Shown: piece by piece, positions 35,321-45,037 of the stretch
Layout of the letters: every line of letters begins with the position of its first letter
Position numbering within the stretch: the stretch's first letter is position 1
Origin: Stagonosporopsis chrysanthemi
Lineage: Eukaryota; Ascomycota; Dothideomycetes; Pleosporales; Didymellaceae
Length of the DNA: 60,916 bases
Reading direction: 5' to 3'
NCBI GenBank assembly: GCA_022560025.1
Contig: JAFISE010000181.1
Location: forward strand, 1-60,916
Made by a program: the position numbers and the translations under genes
Notes under the pieces: model-generated
Database searches by the model: none
The model's input: only the letters and a program-made list of their open reading frames with translations
What the model was told of the DNA's origin: nothing

Positions 35321-36075
35321 CTAGGGGTAGATTAGCCATCACAGGACATATCTAGAGAGTATAGGTTATAGTTGCACTTACATCCTACACCACCAGACAC
35401 GCTAAGCGTTAGCAGCGGCCTCACAACATAGTCTTCGCAGCTGCACTTACAAGCTACGCCACCAGACACGCCAAGCATTAGCAATAGCTACACAACACAG
35501 TCTTGGCAGGTATACTTACATCCTACACCACCAGACACACCAAGCGTTAGCAGCAGCCTCACAACCCAGTCTCTGCAGCTGCACTTACCCACTACACCAC
35601 CATACACACCAAGCATTAGCAGCAGCCTCGCAACGTATTCTTGCTAGCTGCACTTACATCCTACACCACCAGACACACAAAGCGTTAGCAACACCCTTGC
35701 AACACAATCTATATACCTGTACTTACATACTATACCACCAGACACACAAAGCGTTAGCAACACCCTTGCAACGCAGTCTGTATAGCTGCACTTACTTCCT
35801 ACACCACCAGACACACCAAGCATTAGCAGCAGCCTCACAACACAGTCTTTGCAGCGGCACCTACATCCTACACCACCAGACACAACAAGCGTTAGCAACA
35901 GCCTCGCAACACAGTCTTCGCAGCTGCACTTACATCCTACATCGCCAGACACACCAAGCGTTAGCAGCAGCCTTGCAACACCGTCTTTGCAGCTGCACTT
36001 ACAAGCTACACCACCAGACACACCAAGCGTTAGCAGCCACGCATCGCAGTGATTCTGTGGTATCGTACTTCCTAC
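35321..36075 (-). repeat. 69-bp tandem array of intron-like units at the 5' end of the HET gene
   Basis: Nine full units (35,385-36,002) and diverged units at each end (35,321-35,381 and 36,006 to about 36,075) follow one another. Read on the minus strand, each full unit is 66 nt. It starts GTAAGT (GTAGGT in one), has GCTAAC or GCTAAT about 40 nt in, and ends TAG. Successive units are separated by exactly 3 nt (CTT, GAT, TGG, TAT or GAA), none a stop. The middle of the unit varies while the splice signals are kept. The first coding exon lies directly after the last unit. A smaller array occurs at the same place in the decayed second copy. Confidence 0.85.
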
Positions 36076-36595
36076 AGTTTCTAAAGTGAGTGATGCTGCT
36101 ATTGTCGCCCGGAACGAGCGTCCTTACTCTCTATTCGTACAGTCAGCCAACCTCACTGAACCATGACTTTATTTGGACACACTGTGAAAGACTCTTCGAC
36201 GTCCATATCTTGATTTCTAAGCTTTTCGTCTGATGACTATCTCTTGAATCGAAGACGCTGTTGTTACTTGTCGTCAAGGTAAGCGGAGGTATTGCCAGGC
36301 CTGCAAAGTGCGGGGTCGTCAGTCAACTTGCTTGGCTGCTGCCTGCCTAGATCTGGCCCTCTCCCACCAATCAACGGCTGCCTCTGTGTGCAGATCAGGC
36401 CGATGGCTAACGTGTAAAAATCAACACACAATATGCAGAGCCCATAGGATTGAGATAATGGTGTTTTGCTTTTGTTTTGCATCTACAATCCAGTATTCAA
36501 TGCCCGCCAATCAAGGGCCATTTTAGTCCTCATGCAGTACGACTCGCAATGCGAAACGCAACAGTAAAACGTTGGGGCTTTGTGCGTCCTATACT

Positions 36596-36745
36596 AAAGC
36601 TGTATACTAGCAGCTTTTCGCAAGTGTGTTGGCTGGCTAACGCTAAGCTCAATGGGTCATTAGGGGCGCTGCGATCCCTGCCTGCTGTGTGGCGCAAAAT
36701 GTGTTGCGACTGCAAACGAGAGGAAGCCGCAATCGCTAAGCACTG
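36596..36745 (-). repeat. Right terminal inverted repeat of HET element, copy 1
   Basis: This is the inverted partner of 32,968-33,117, also 150 bp, ending GCACTG followed by the target TA. Confidence 0.85.
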
Positions 36746-36747
36746 TA

Positions 36748-37204
36748 CTGCTGCAGACAATTTTGTTAGTCGTGGCCGCAATAGTCTGTTGCGCAATGCC
36801 TTCTAAACTGCTGATCAGGATGTAAAAGTCTCTGAAATCGAATGTATCTAGTGATTTCTTAGAGATTTACGAATGCTTTAGCGACAGAATAGAAATGTGT
36901 ACAGTTTCAAACATCCTAGGAGCTTATATCAGACGAGGTAATCTCTTTCTGTGCACTATAGAGAGGAAACTGGATCCAAAGAAGACGTAATCAGCAGAGG
37001 CACAGCCAGTCTTCCCGAAGAATCGTGAGAAATCCGAAGATTGTAGCACCTGGATGGAACTCGAGCTCTCACGCCCTAAGAGATCTGCGCCGAGTGAGTT
37101 ATCAGAGTTAAGTTTAGTCATTGTTACTGTAGTTCTTAAGATATCGCAAGCATTAGCATTGTAGCAAGTCGCGCTTTAGTTCACAGATGTAGCAAGCTAT
37201 CCAC
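36748..37204. other. Possible displaced 5' part of the interrupted unknown gene
   Basis: On the minus strand the frame that would join the 32.9-kb gene, if the HET element were absent, is open for about 39 codons (36,866-36,748). Nothing else was recognised here. Confidence 0.25.
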
Positions 37205-37346
37205 AGCAGAGTGAGCACCGCACCCCAAGCATTGTGGGCCGAGAAAGACCAATCAGATTGCAAGGTATGAACAGAATCTTGCCAGCTCTGCAATCTCATT
37301 GGTCGCTTTCGGCCCACAGGGCTTCTCGTCACATAGGGAGGGACTT
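37205..37346. mobile_element. MITE subfamily 2, one end lost
   Basis: This copy is in reverse orientation to the 32,235 copy. The right end GGGAGGGACTT with TA at 37,347 is intact. The left tip is replaced by unrelated sequence before the GTGGGCCGAGAAAGACCAAT core. Confidence 0.85.
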
Positions 37347-37599
37347 TAACAGGCCAAAGTCTATGCAATTAACTGCGCCCTGCAGCAGTATTTGACAGCA
37401 CCGACAGTGCTATCCTCATTGCAGCGTCATGTCGTCAGGCTTATGAGCTACAGGTACTTTGGCAGATGTTATAACCTAACCCAGATGCAGTGTTGCTGTG
37501 CATTTAGCCATCTTTCAAAGACAGTAACTGTTTATGATAGGCCACCGCACCTACTATGTAGGAATGTAGTAGCACGAGAGGCTCTATAATGGACGGCAG

Positions 37600-37712
37600 A
37601 ACATACAGACCCCCAAAGTCCGGTACGTGAGGCTGTAGCCTGCTTCTAATTGGTTATAAGCAGTATTTGGCCAATCAGGAGCGGCTTCTGATGTAGTCTA
37701 CCAGACCAAGGA
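37600..37712. repeat. Dispersed repeat B, copy 1
   Basis: The segment from CCCCCAAAGTCCGGTACG to GTCTACCAGACCAA matches 43,491-43,600, including GCCAATCAGGAGC in the middle. It is probably one end of a transposon or LTR. Confidence 0.7.
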
Positions 37713-40274
37713 AGGTTCATCACTTTGTAGGTCACCTAGAATCAGGTTAGCAAGACGTAGCACGATTGTAAGCAACATGGTCGTGTCGTAATAACAAAAG
37801 GTTGCTAGGTGGACAGGAGCCCGACATTCAGAAACAGTGAATCAGGAGAGACACCGTGTTTCTGCCTCACAAATTGCCTGTTTAGGCAAGTTTGGTAACA
37901 CTGTGGAACACTGCGATGTTGAGGGCGGCCTCTCATCATCCCACACGACGCTATGACGTTTAGAGACAGCGCATTTCATAATCCCTCAAGCACAGTCTGT
38001 ACAGAAACTGCAACAATAGCAACGCCAACCTAGGTTTTTCGCTCCTTTGGTATGCGCTTAATGATAGCACTGTGGTGCTTGCTATCAAAACCAGAGTCCA
38101 ACAGTCGAGCTATCCTGAATGGATCTCGTTAGTAGTACTCGATGAAATCTGTTTTGTTCCTGTGATTGGATTGGATTGGGTATAATTAACGTCGTGAAGC
38201 GAGCTTTCCACTACGCGGACCCCCCATGGGGTATAAACGACGTGCAAAGTGGCGAGGGAGTCAGGGGCTGCAGCCCCATTGTTGACTTTCTCCGTACGCA
38301 GTTCCTATGTATACAAGATTCGCTGCCTTTTGAGGCCAGCTAGGTCATGCTCCAGTCCCTCCGCCAGTTGAGGGTACCGTTGCAAACGATGACGAGAAAT
38401 GGTTGGCTCGTCGATTCTGAAGGGGTGGAATAGTGTACGTCAGATCATTTTGGCCCCAAACGATCTGTAAACATAGACGTAGAAAGCTCGATTCAACACG
38501 AGGGAAGTATAGAATGTGGATCACCGACGGTGGAAGGCGACAAGACCAAGACCTTTTCAAGCCTAACATGAGGTATCTTGTTGCACAAGTATGCACAAGT
38601 TTAGGAAAGCAGAGGAGTTCGAAAACAGAATAGAAAGATTGATGCAAGATGCTTGCTCGCGGATTTACAAAAAATTGAGAACGCAGGAGCTTTCATCGTG
38701 GTGCACGCAAGATGATGTGGTTCTGAGTCAGCTAGCGTGATTCCTATGGCACATTCGTCGCTTGAGTCGAAGATGATGCCTCCTGTGTGACCCCCTCATT
38801 TCTCGTTGTCACCGGCGTCCGACATCTCTGGCATCTCATTCTTCTTCAAATAATCTCGTTGGATGCAGAAATATGTCCTTTCCAATGTTACGCGCGATCT
38901 TTTGCAGGTAAGAGGATTCTGACTGGACGTAAAGGCCGACGCAGCAGAGCTTAGACGCCCCAGGAAGTATTGGACAAGACCCGTGCGCCTGCAGCCGCGC
39001 ACCGCTGTAAAGCGAAATAGTTCTGTTGTCGCCGATATCTATCAGTCCCCCCTTACAAATCATCGGCCACTAGCGCGAGATGGCCAAAACACTGTTCAGG
39101 GACCTACAGCTGAGAGATTCCTTGATTATGCAATAATAGTTTGTACGTATCTGGATACAGCATTATCAGCGATGATGTTTGAATCTTGAGCTGTGTGGAC
39201 AGCCGAATGCTTACACGATGGTTGTAGGCCCCAGTCCCAAACTTGGTTCTCAACAGCGTCGAGAGTTTCTCCATGTCAGACCCCAAGATTGACTGAGATG
39301 TCCTTACTACTGAAGCAGATGCATCACAGTCGTCTTCAAAGATTGCCTTATGAGCTCCCAAGGAAGGCGTCTCTGGGTAAGGTATGCCGACAACGCAGAT
39401 TGATGATCAGAGGCTGAGTTGGTTCGCGAGATGATTGTGCTTTAAGACCGAGTCCGACAGAAGGTACCGAGAGTCAGGCTGAAGGCTACCTTTTTATCAG
39501 ATCAGCTGCATGACGCTACCCGCATCTACGGACATATATAGTCATTCTTCACTAGCCCATGATTACCCCCATACATTTCCGGCGCCAAAATTAGGTGATT
39601 GTCGCGTCTCAGCCATGTTAATCTGAATTCTCAGGCTACTGCAAGTCCACCGCAACGATGGCTTTCGGCCTTATTGACCCACGCTGCGCCTCGCTTTTGG
39701 AGGTCCTTCATCGCTTAAGCAGGCTGTGCGTATCGAGGTAACACTATAAGGCATGCACACAGTCTGTCTACCTGCATTTGTTACATACCATACAAAGCAC
39801 ATTTGCCTTGTTGACTCAACATGGTGTGTCGGGAGCCAAAATATCTAATTGTTGAGTGTCTCATGACTCCAGACTATACCTTAGCTCCAGGGCAACAACA
39901 AAGCGTTAGAAACACCACAACCCGGTGTAACTTCCTCAGGCTTGAACGGCGGTCTGTAGACTTGGCTTACACCAAAGCCGCGTGTGTTTTGAGTAAACGT
40001 GTGACACGTGGAGGATATGTGGAGCAATTCTCGAGAGGAGCTGTTAACTTCGCTCGCTACCCCTTCCATCGATAGCAGTGCTGCGAAGAGTTCATATGCT
40101 CGTCGATCATCTTCACACGGACGCAGTCGCTGTGGCATCGAGGTCTGAGACGGGTGATCTGGAAGAAATCAGCAACGACGCATTTGCATCGTATCTTGTC
40201 AGACTGAGTGATAGTCGAAGGTCCTTGAGCTTATATAGGTCCAGGAGATGTGCAGCCGCGTAAGCAGTCTTCTA
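37713..40274. other. Gene-poor stretch with one doubtful minus-strand gene
   Basis: Minus frames at 39,104-39,361 and 38,836-39,063 both have balanced, protein-like composition (for example ILGSDMEKLSTLLRTKFG, and GGLIDIGDNRTISLYSGARL). They could be two exons of an unknown gene ending at 38,836, but I could not place the intron without a frame clash. The rest holds nothing I recognise. Confidence 0.3.
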
Positions 40275-40416
40275 AAGTCGCTCCCTATGTTACGAGAAGC
40301 CCTGTGGGCCAAAAGCGACCAATGAGATTGCAGAGCTGGCAAGATTCTGTTCATACCTTGCGATCTGATTGGTCTTTCTCGGCCCACAGGGCTTCTCGTA
40401 ACACAGGGAGGGACGT
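40275..40416. mobile_element. 142-bp MITE, subfamily 2 (TA target site)
   Basis: This copy is nearly identical to the 32,235 copy: tip AAGTCGCTCCCTATGTTACG, inverted end GGGAGGGACGT, and TA at 40,273-40,274 and 40,417-40,418. The high identity points to recent movement. Confidence 0.93.
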
Positions 40417-40788
40417 TATCAGCAATAGAATTTCCTACCACCAACGCTGCAGAAGGCAGCGAGTTTTGTGGTGCGTCACAGATAGCGAGAATCACGGAGA
40501 CCATACACAACATCTCTCGGAGTACCTGATCAAATGGAACCGGCATAATCACAAGAACCCGGTGTAGTATTCGGTGCTGGTCAGCAACTGTTACTACGCC
40601 AGAACAGCAAGCCCATAGAGTCTCCAGATCCCATAAAGACATCATCAGTGGTCGGATGCGTACGAAGCTCTTTCCACCACTGTGAATAGCAGCTTTGCAG
40701 CAGACCCGCAATCACTGAGGGCAGCTACAAGAGTTTTGCCTGAAGGGGAGCTTCGCAACTTAATCAACCTAGTTTAGTGGCTGCAGAA

Positions 40789-41221
40789 ATGTGCGGACCC
40801 ACCCCAAAACTGGAATGTGTTACAGCAAGTCTGCTATCAGAGGACTCCCTGCATAGGATGTGTGTAGTGAAGGCGTCAGACTACGCATAGTAGGAAAGGG
40901 GCAGGCAAGCTCTGTATCTAGATCCTAAGTAGAATCTGTGATGCTATGTGTGACGTGTGGGATGCTATGGCCTTAATAAGTAGCTACCTACAGTGGTAGA
41001 GATGTAAAGGAGAACAGAATACCGTGGTACAGTGACGAAGACGGGGACCTAGAGCCCTGTTCTCTCGTGTATACAGAGATATGGTTGCCCCTACTATACT
41101 ATATATAGGGACCGGTCAAACCTACCCAATACACAAGTAATCTGACCTATCAGAGTGCTTGATTACCTTACTATGTTGTAATACTTTCTGTCTGCCCTGA
41201 AAACCTAGTAGGTCCGCACAT
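40789..41221. mobile_element. Possible solo LTR or small TIR element, 433 bp
   Basis: The ends are inverted: ATGTGCGGACC at the left and GGTCCGCACAT at the right, so TG...CA termini are present. The interior holds a TATA-like CTATATATAG and a GAGCCCTGTTCTCTCGTG segment, as in LTR promoters. No target duplication is visible. Repeat B at 43,491 starts with the same ATGTGCGGACC. Confidence 0.5.
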
Positions 41222-42704
41222 CTCTACGGGCACCTAATTTAGTCGCCATCGAGCTTACTAAAGAGTTCGCCCGAGTCTTTAGGCTAGCTGCCATCGATAC
41301 TTGTGCACCGAAAACATGCTCTAAGACAAGAGAACAAAGAGTTTGCAAGAGTAAAATCAAGACTTATTGTAAGGTCTTTGCGCACGTACTCCTTGCTGAT
41401 ACAGCAGCCTTGATTGTGTCGTTTCTCCACGGAGATGTCGGTGATTCGGACCTTCCGCTGGTTCCAATGCAGCCAGCGGGGACTGGGAAACTCTGTCGCC
41501 GAGACGCGCATGGTATGCCGACCAACATTACCTTGTGGTGCTTTCGAATACCTCTTTGGTCAACGCTTTGCCTCTCCTCCCAAGGAAAGGTTTGATGAGC
41601 CAGAAAGCTACGAGCCCTGTTTTGATTCTTGCCATACAGACGTCCCAACAATCACACATTACACTCACCCCTAGTAGGGAATCATTTCAGAGGAGACTCT
41701 GCACATGCTCCTCAGAGACAGCACAGCAGCCATGGAGACATTGATCCCGGTAACACACTGTGGTATAGTGATGACCCAGATGAATTAGGCGTCCTGAAAG
41801 GTATGATCAAGATAGATGATATCAGTCAAGCGGAGCTAAACTCACTCAAGAGTCGGACGAAGCCGCGGGACGTTGCTGTCTTGCCCAACAGGGGTCAGAC
41901 GTCAGCGGCACAAACAACAATTTGTCATAATGCCCACGAATTACGTAGTGGAAGTGATAGCAATTGACGCTTTCAGCATAGTGGTGTATACTTGCGGCTT
42001 TCCTTTGGCTGCGCCTTCTCTGAGGAGATGCTAAGCAGGCTTCAGCGTCATCCATTGTTTCATATGTCCTAGCTTCCTCAACAAACTAAATCTGAGCTTT
42101 GTACGCGCTCTCAATATAGCAAGGTTTGATAGTGAGTCCTACCAATGTCTGGGTACTTGTAGGGATTTCCTGGTGCGCAATCACCACTGGCTGACAAAGC
42201 GCATTTTCGACATGTCTGTGCAGCAGAGACGCATTTGTCGGAATAGGCTAACGCTAGATTGAGGTACGCTGGAATGAGAACCTCGCGAAATGTGGCGCAG
42301 CTAAGTCCATGGCCTGCATTCACGGACAGTGCTCGGGTTGGAAGGAGGCGCAGCAGGTTCACAGCTACATTCGCGGTGTAAGTAATGTGGCTATGTTGGA
42401 GGACTAAAGTATAAGAGGCTTGTACATAAGATGGCCGGTCGCGCAGTATTCCTCTCATTCTATATAACATCACGGTTCCTCCATCCAACCGCAGGACATC
42501 GAACAGCATTATCAAGCAACTCTGTTGAGGCTCATAACGACATCTTTGGTATCAAAGTCTGCGTCTTCACTGCCGTTGCGAACGTACTGCGTGAGCCTCA
42601 TACGCTGAACAGCCCCATACTGTAGAACTAATCCCTCCGCAGAGTACCGTTACAGTCTCCACCCATACAAGCCAGACCAGCATCTGGGCCATCAGCTCAG
42701 CGTA
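41222..42704. other. Intergenic, nothing recognised
   Basis: Overlapping frames under 135 codons on both strands, none with a recognisable motif. Confidence 0.35.
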
Positions 42705-43385
42705 ATGGATCCCGCAACAGCAGTACTTGAGGGTGCGCGGCGAGGCCTCGTCGACATCAATGCAGATGTCGAGGATAAACTAAATCAGCTGCCTCCTTTG
42801 CCATCACCTCCAATCAAGGAGCATTCTCTATTCGTACATTGTGTCCCACCTAAGAAACCGACGTTTCGCGACTACTCTGTCTTCCTTGCAGGCAGCATCG
42901 AAATGGGCAAAGCCGTACAGTGGCAGAAGCTCATGGCGACGTACCTCTCAGACCTTCCCATCACAGTCAACAACCCGCGCAGAGGACAATGGGATCCCAA
43001 CGTTACCAAGTCTGCCAAAGATGCCGCCTTCAGAGAACAAGTTGAGTGGGAGCTCGACGCGCTGGAGAGGGCTAACGTGATTTGCTTCTTTTTCGATGCC
43101 ACCACGATAAGCCCCGTCACAATGATGGAGCTGGGACTTTGGGTCAAGTCCGGGAAAGTCGTTGTTTGCTGCGACAAGAGGTTTTGGCGGGCTGGTAACA
43201 TCCACCTCGTTTGCGAGCGCTACGGCGTTCCGTTTGTGGAGACGTTTGTGGAGCTGGTGCCTAAGATCAAGGAGATGCTCGAGCAAAAGGGTATGAAGCT
43301 TGATGGGAATGGCGACATTGTAAAGCCAAAGAACCCAGAACAGAACGATCACGCCGTCGGCAACGATGCTGTGTCTGCAGTGTAG
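42705..43385 (+). CDS. Nucleoside 2-deoxyribosyltransferase-like protein
   Basis: The 226-residue single-exon product starts at ATG 42,705. The core from about residue 58 has the family opening SVFLAGSIEMGKAVQWQ, then an N-P-R-R-G-x-W-D motif (about 93-101) and FREQVEWELDALERANVICFF. It continues with TTISPVTMMELGLWVKSGKVV, whose Glu matches the conserved active-site Glu of this superfamily. The C-terminal tail is Lys/Asp-rich. Classical members cleave the N-glycosidic bond of deoxynucleosides; the substrate of the fungal version is not known to me. It lies 0.5 kb outside the left TIR of the HET-NACHT element, on the same strand. Fungal NLR genes are often next to their effectors, so a link is conceivable but unproven. 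Confidence 0.85.
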   Translation: MDPATAVLEGARRGLVDINADVEDKLNQLPPLPSPPIKEHSLFVHCVPPKKPTFRDYSVFLAGSIEMGKAVQWQKLMATYLSDLPITVNNPRRGQWDPNVTKSAKDAAFREQVEWELDALERANVICFFFDATTISPVTMMELGLWVKSGKVVVCCDKRFWRAGNIHLVCERYGVPFVETFVELVPKIKEMLEQKGMKLDGNGDIVKPKNPEQNDHAVGNDAVSAV

Positions 43386-43490
43386 GTTCTTTCGACTCCA
43401 GTGAACAGCGCCAATCTGACTCCTCCTCAGGTAACGACTATGAGCAATTCGATCCATCGAGACAGGCAAAGCTGTACAATGGTTGTTGAA

Positions 43491-43600
43491 ATGTGCGGAC
43501 CCCCCGAAGTCCGGTACGCTAGGCTGCGTGTTACTTCTGATTAATTGCAAGCTGTGGTCAGCCAATCAGGAGCAGCTCTTGACATAGTCTACCAGATCAA
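43491..43600. repeat. Dispersed repeat B, copy 2
   Basis: It begins ATGTGCGGACCCCCCGAAGT and follows 37,600-37,712 to the GTCTACCAGATCAA end. A weaker third relative is around 43,860-43,910 (GCTTCTGATT, GCCAATCAAGAGCGGC). Confidence 0.7.
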
Positions 43601-43919
43601 CTGGGGTCCATACATTTCAACCAGCACCCATAATGAGGCAGAAGCTGATGGCGTTACACCTTTGGAGTCGTTGTTTGTGAGCGCTACGGCGTTTGTTTAT
43701 AGAGATGTTTACAGAGTTAGTGTCTTACAGGGCTTGCGCGTAGTATTAGTGCAATAACCACAACAACACTGGCTATAATGTAGATTTTTTGACTTCCAAT
43801 AGTTAACATTAAATCAAGATTTTAGCTCATTTAATGACTTAGTCTGGCACGCTGGACTTTGACATGCTTCTGATTCGTTGTTAGCACTAGCTAGCCAATC
43901 AAGAGCGGCCCTTGCAGTA

Positions 43920-45037
43920 ACGTCCCCTGCCCGTAAGCAAGAAACGCCGCTCACCGAGATAGACTAGCCGTCTGGGCAGCTGGACCTTTCCCACTCACGT
44001 CTATAAGTTAAGATCGTAATTGATGTTACCCTGTCCTTCAGCTACTTCCCTTTCGCTTGCTGTATTGCAGCTGAAAAATTACGGCTGTTGTGGTCTTGCT
44101 GGCGATCGACTTGCGCGCTGCATTAAAGACCACTCATCCTTCTGACTCTGCTATATCGCCGCCATCAACACTCTTCCTGATTCTGAATTGCTGAGAGGAT
44201 AGGTACAGCCAAGACGCACATTGTTCCAGCTTGCAAAGACAAGTTAGGCGTTGGGGTTGTTTTGCCCGAGGCTATCTCCGTGTCGCGGGCACCTGCTCTT
44301 GGCGCTGTGAGTTTTGGTTGCTGGCTCTAGTATGCTTATGTGAAGGCGAGGTGACCAGAAAGACGAAGTGTATTGTATTTCACGCTATGTCTGATCAGTT
44401 AAACGGTACCAGCTGTGGCGCAAATTGTGGGGCTGATCCAGAAGCTTCGTAAGACCTTTAGAACGTGTCATTGTCTCATTGCTTACTTCCGGCGACTAAC
44501 AATGTCAAAATATTGAGAGTGCATCGAGAAACGCTAATTGATGAATCTTCTTGCGCAATTGTCGACGATGTTGCTAGCGAGGCGTTGTTGCAAGATACAC
44601 TGCGGTTATAGTTCATTTATCTATGACCGTGTCTCCATTGCTCCACTGCTCCACTGATAGCGTCGGGTCGGCCCTCTTCTGCTCCGCTAAGTTAAACTTG
44701 GGACGTTAGTGTGCAGCCGCTGGGTTAGCCACCCCCAGCCTGGCGCCATAATTAGCACCCAAGCGCGTGCTCTCAACCGCGTCTGCCCCGCCTCATACCT
44801 GCCATCTCAGCCTTCCAAGCCAACAACATGGCCGACACCGCCAACCTCCGCCGCTCGCGACATTGTCGCACTCTGCTGTTGCTTGGTGGGCCTGCTTCGG
44901 CTAAGCAGCTTTTCGCGCGTCGTTCTCTGCTTGCTGACACACGGGTACAATAGAGTAACACGGCGCGGCACCCTCCGTGTTAAGTGTCTCAACTCTCGCG
45001 GCTATTGCACGCGCCCAACGCATACCCACGCGAAACG
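43920..45037. other. Leader region between left TIR and NLR gene
   Basis: About 1.1 kb without a convincing gene. A GGGACGTTAGTGTGC at about 44,700 repeats the sequence at the right TIR border but does not extend into the TIR. Confidence 0.4.

Larger units (their letters stand above)
32968..36745. mobile_element. 3.8-kb TIR element carrying a HET-domain gene, copy 1
   Basis: The segment is bounded by imperfect 150-bp inverted repeats (32,968-33,117 and 36,596-36,745) that begin CAGTGCTTAGCGATTGCGGC. It is flanked on both sides by TA (32,966-32,967 and 36,746-36,747), the pattern of Tc1/mariner-type insertion. No transposase is present; the only recognisable gene is the HET-domain gene on the minus strand. 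A second copy with the same inverted ends lies at 51,023 to about 55,185, so the unit has multiplied as a whole. That its mobility depends on a transposase elsewhere is inference. Confidence 0.8.

Noticed and set aside
35321..36075. CRISPR array
   Set aside because: Units are directly adjacent with 3-bp spacers in a eukaryotic genome; there are no unique spacers and no cas genes.
35644..36089. Repeat-protein ORFs on both strands of the 69-bp array (23-residue repeats)
   Set aside because: The 69-bp period is a multiple of three, so open frames on both strands are expected. The conserved splice signals explain the unit better.
40199..40711. A 170-codon minus frame
   Set aside because: Much of it is the 142-bp MITE at 40,275-40,416; the rest has no protein-like features.
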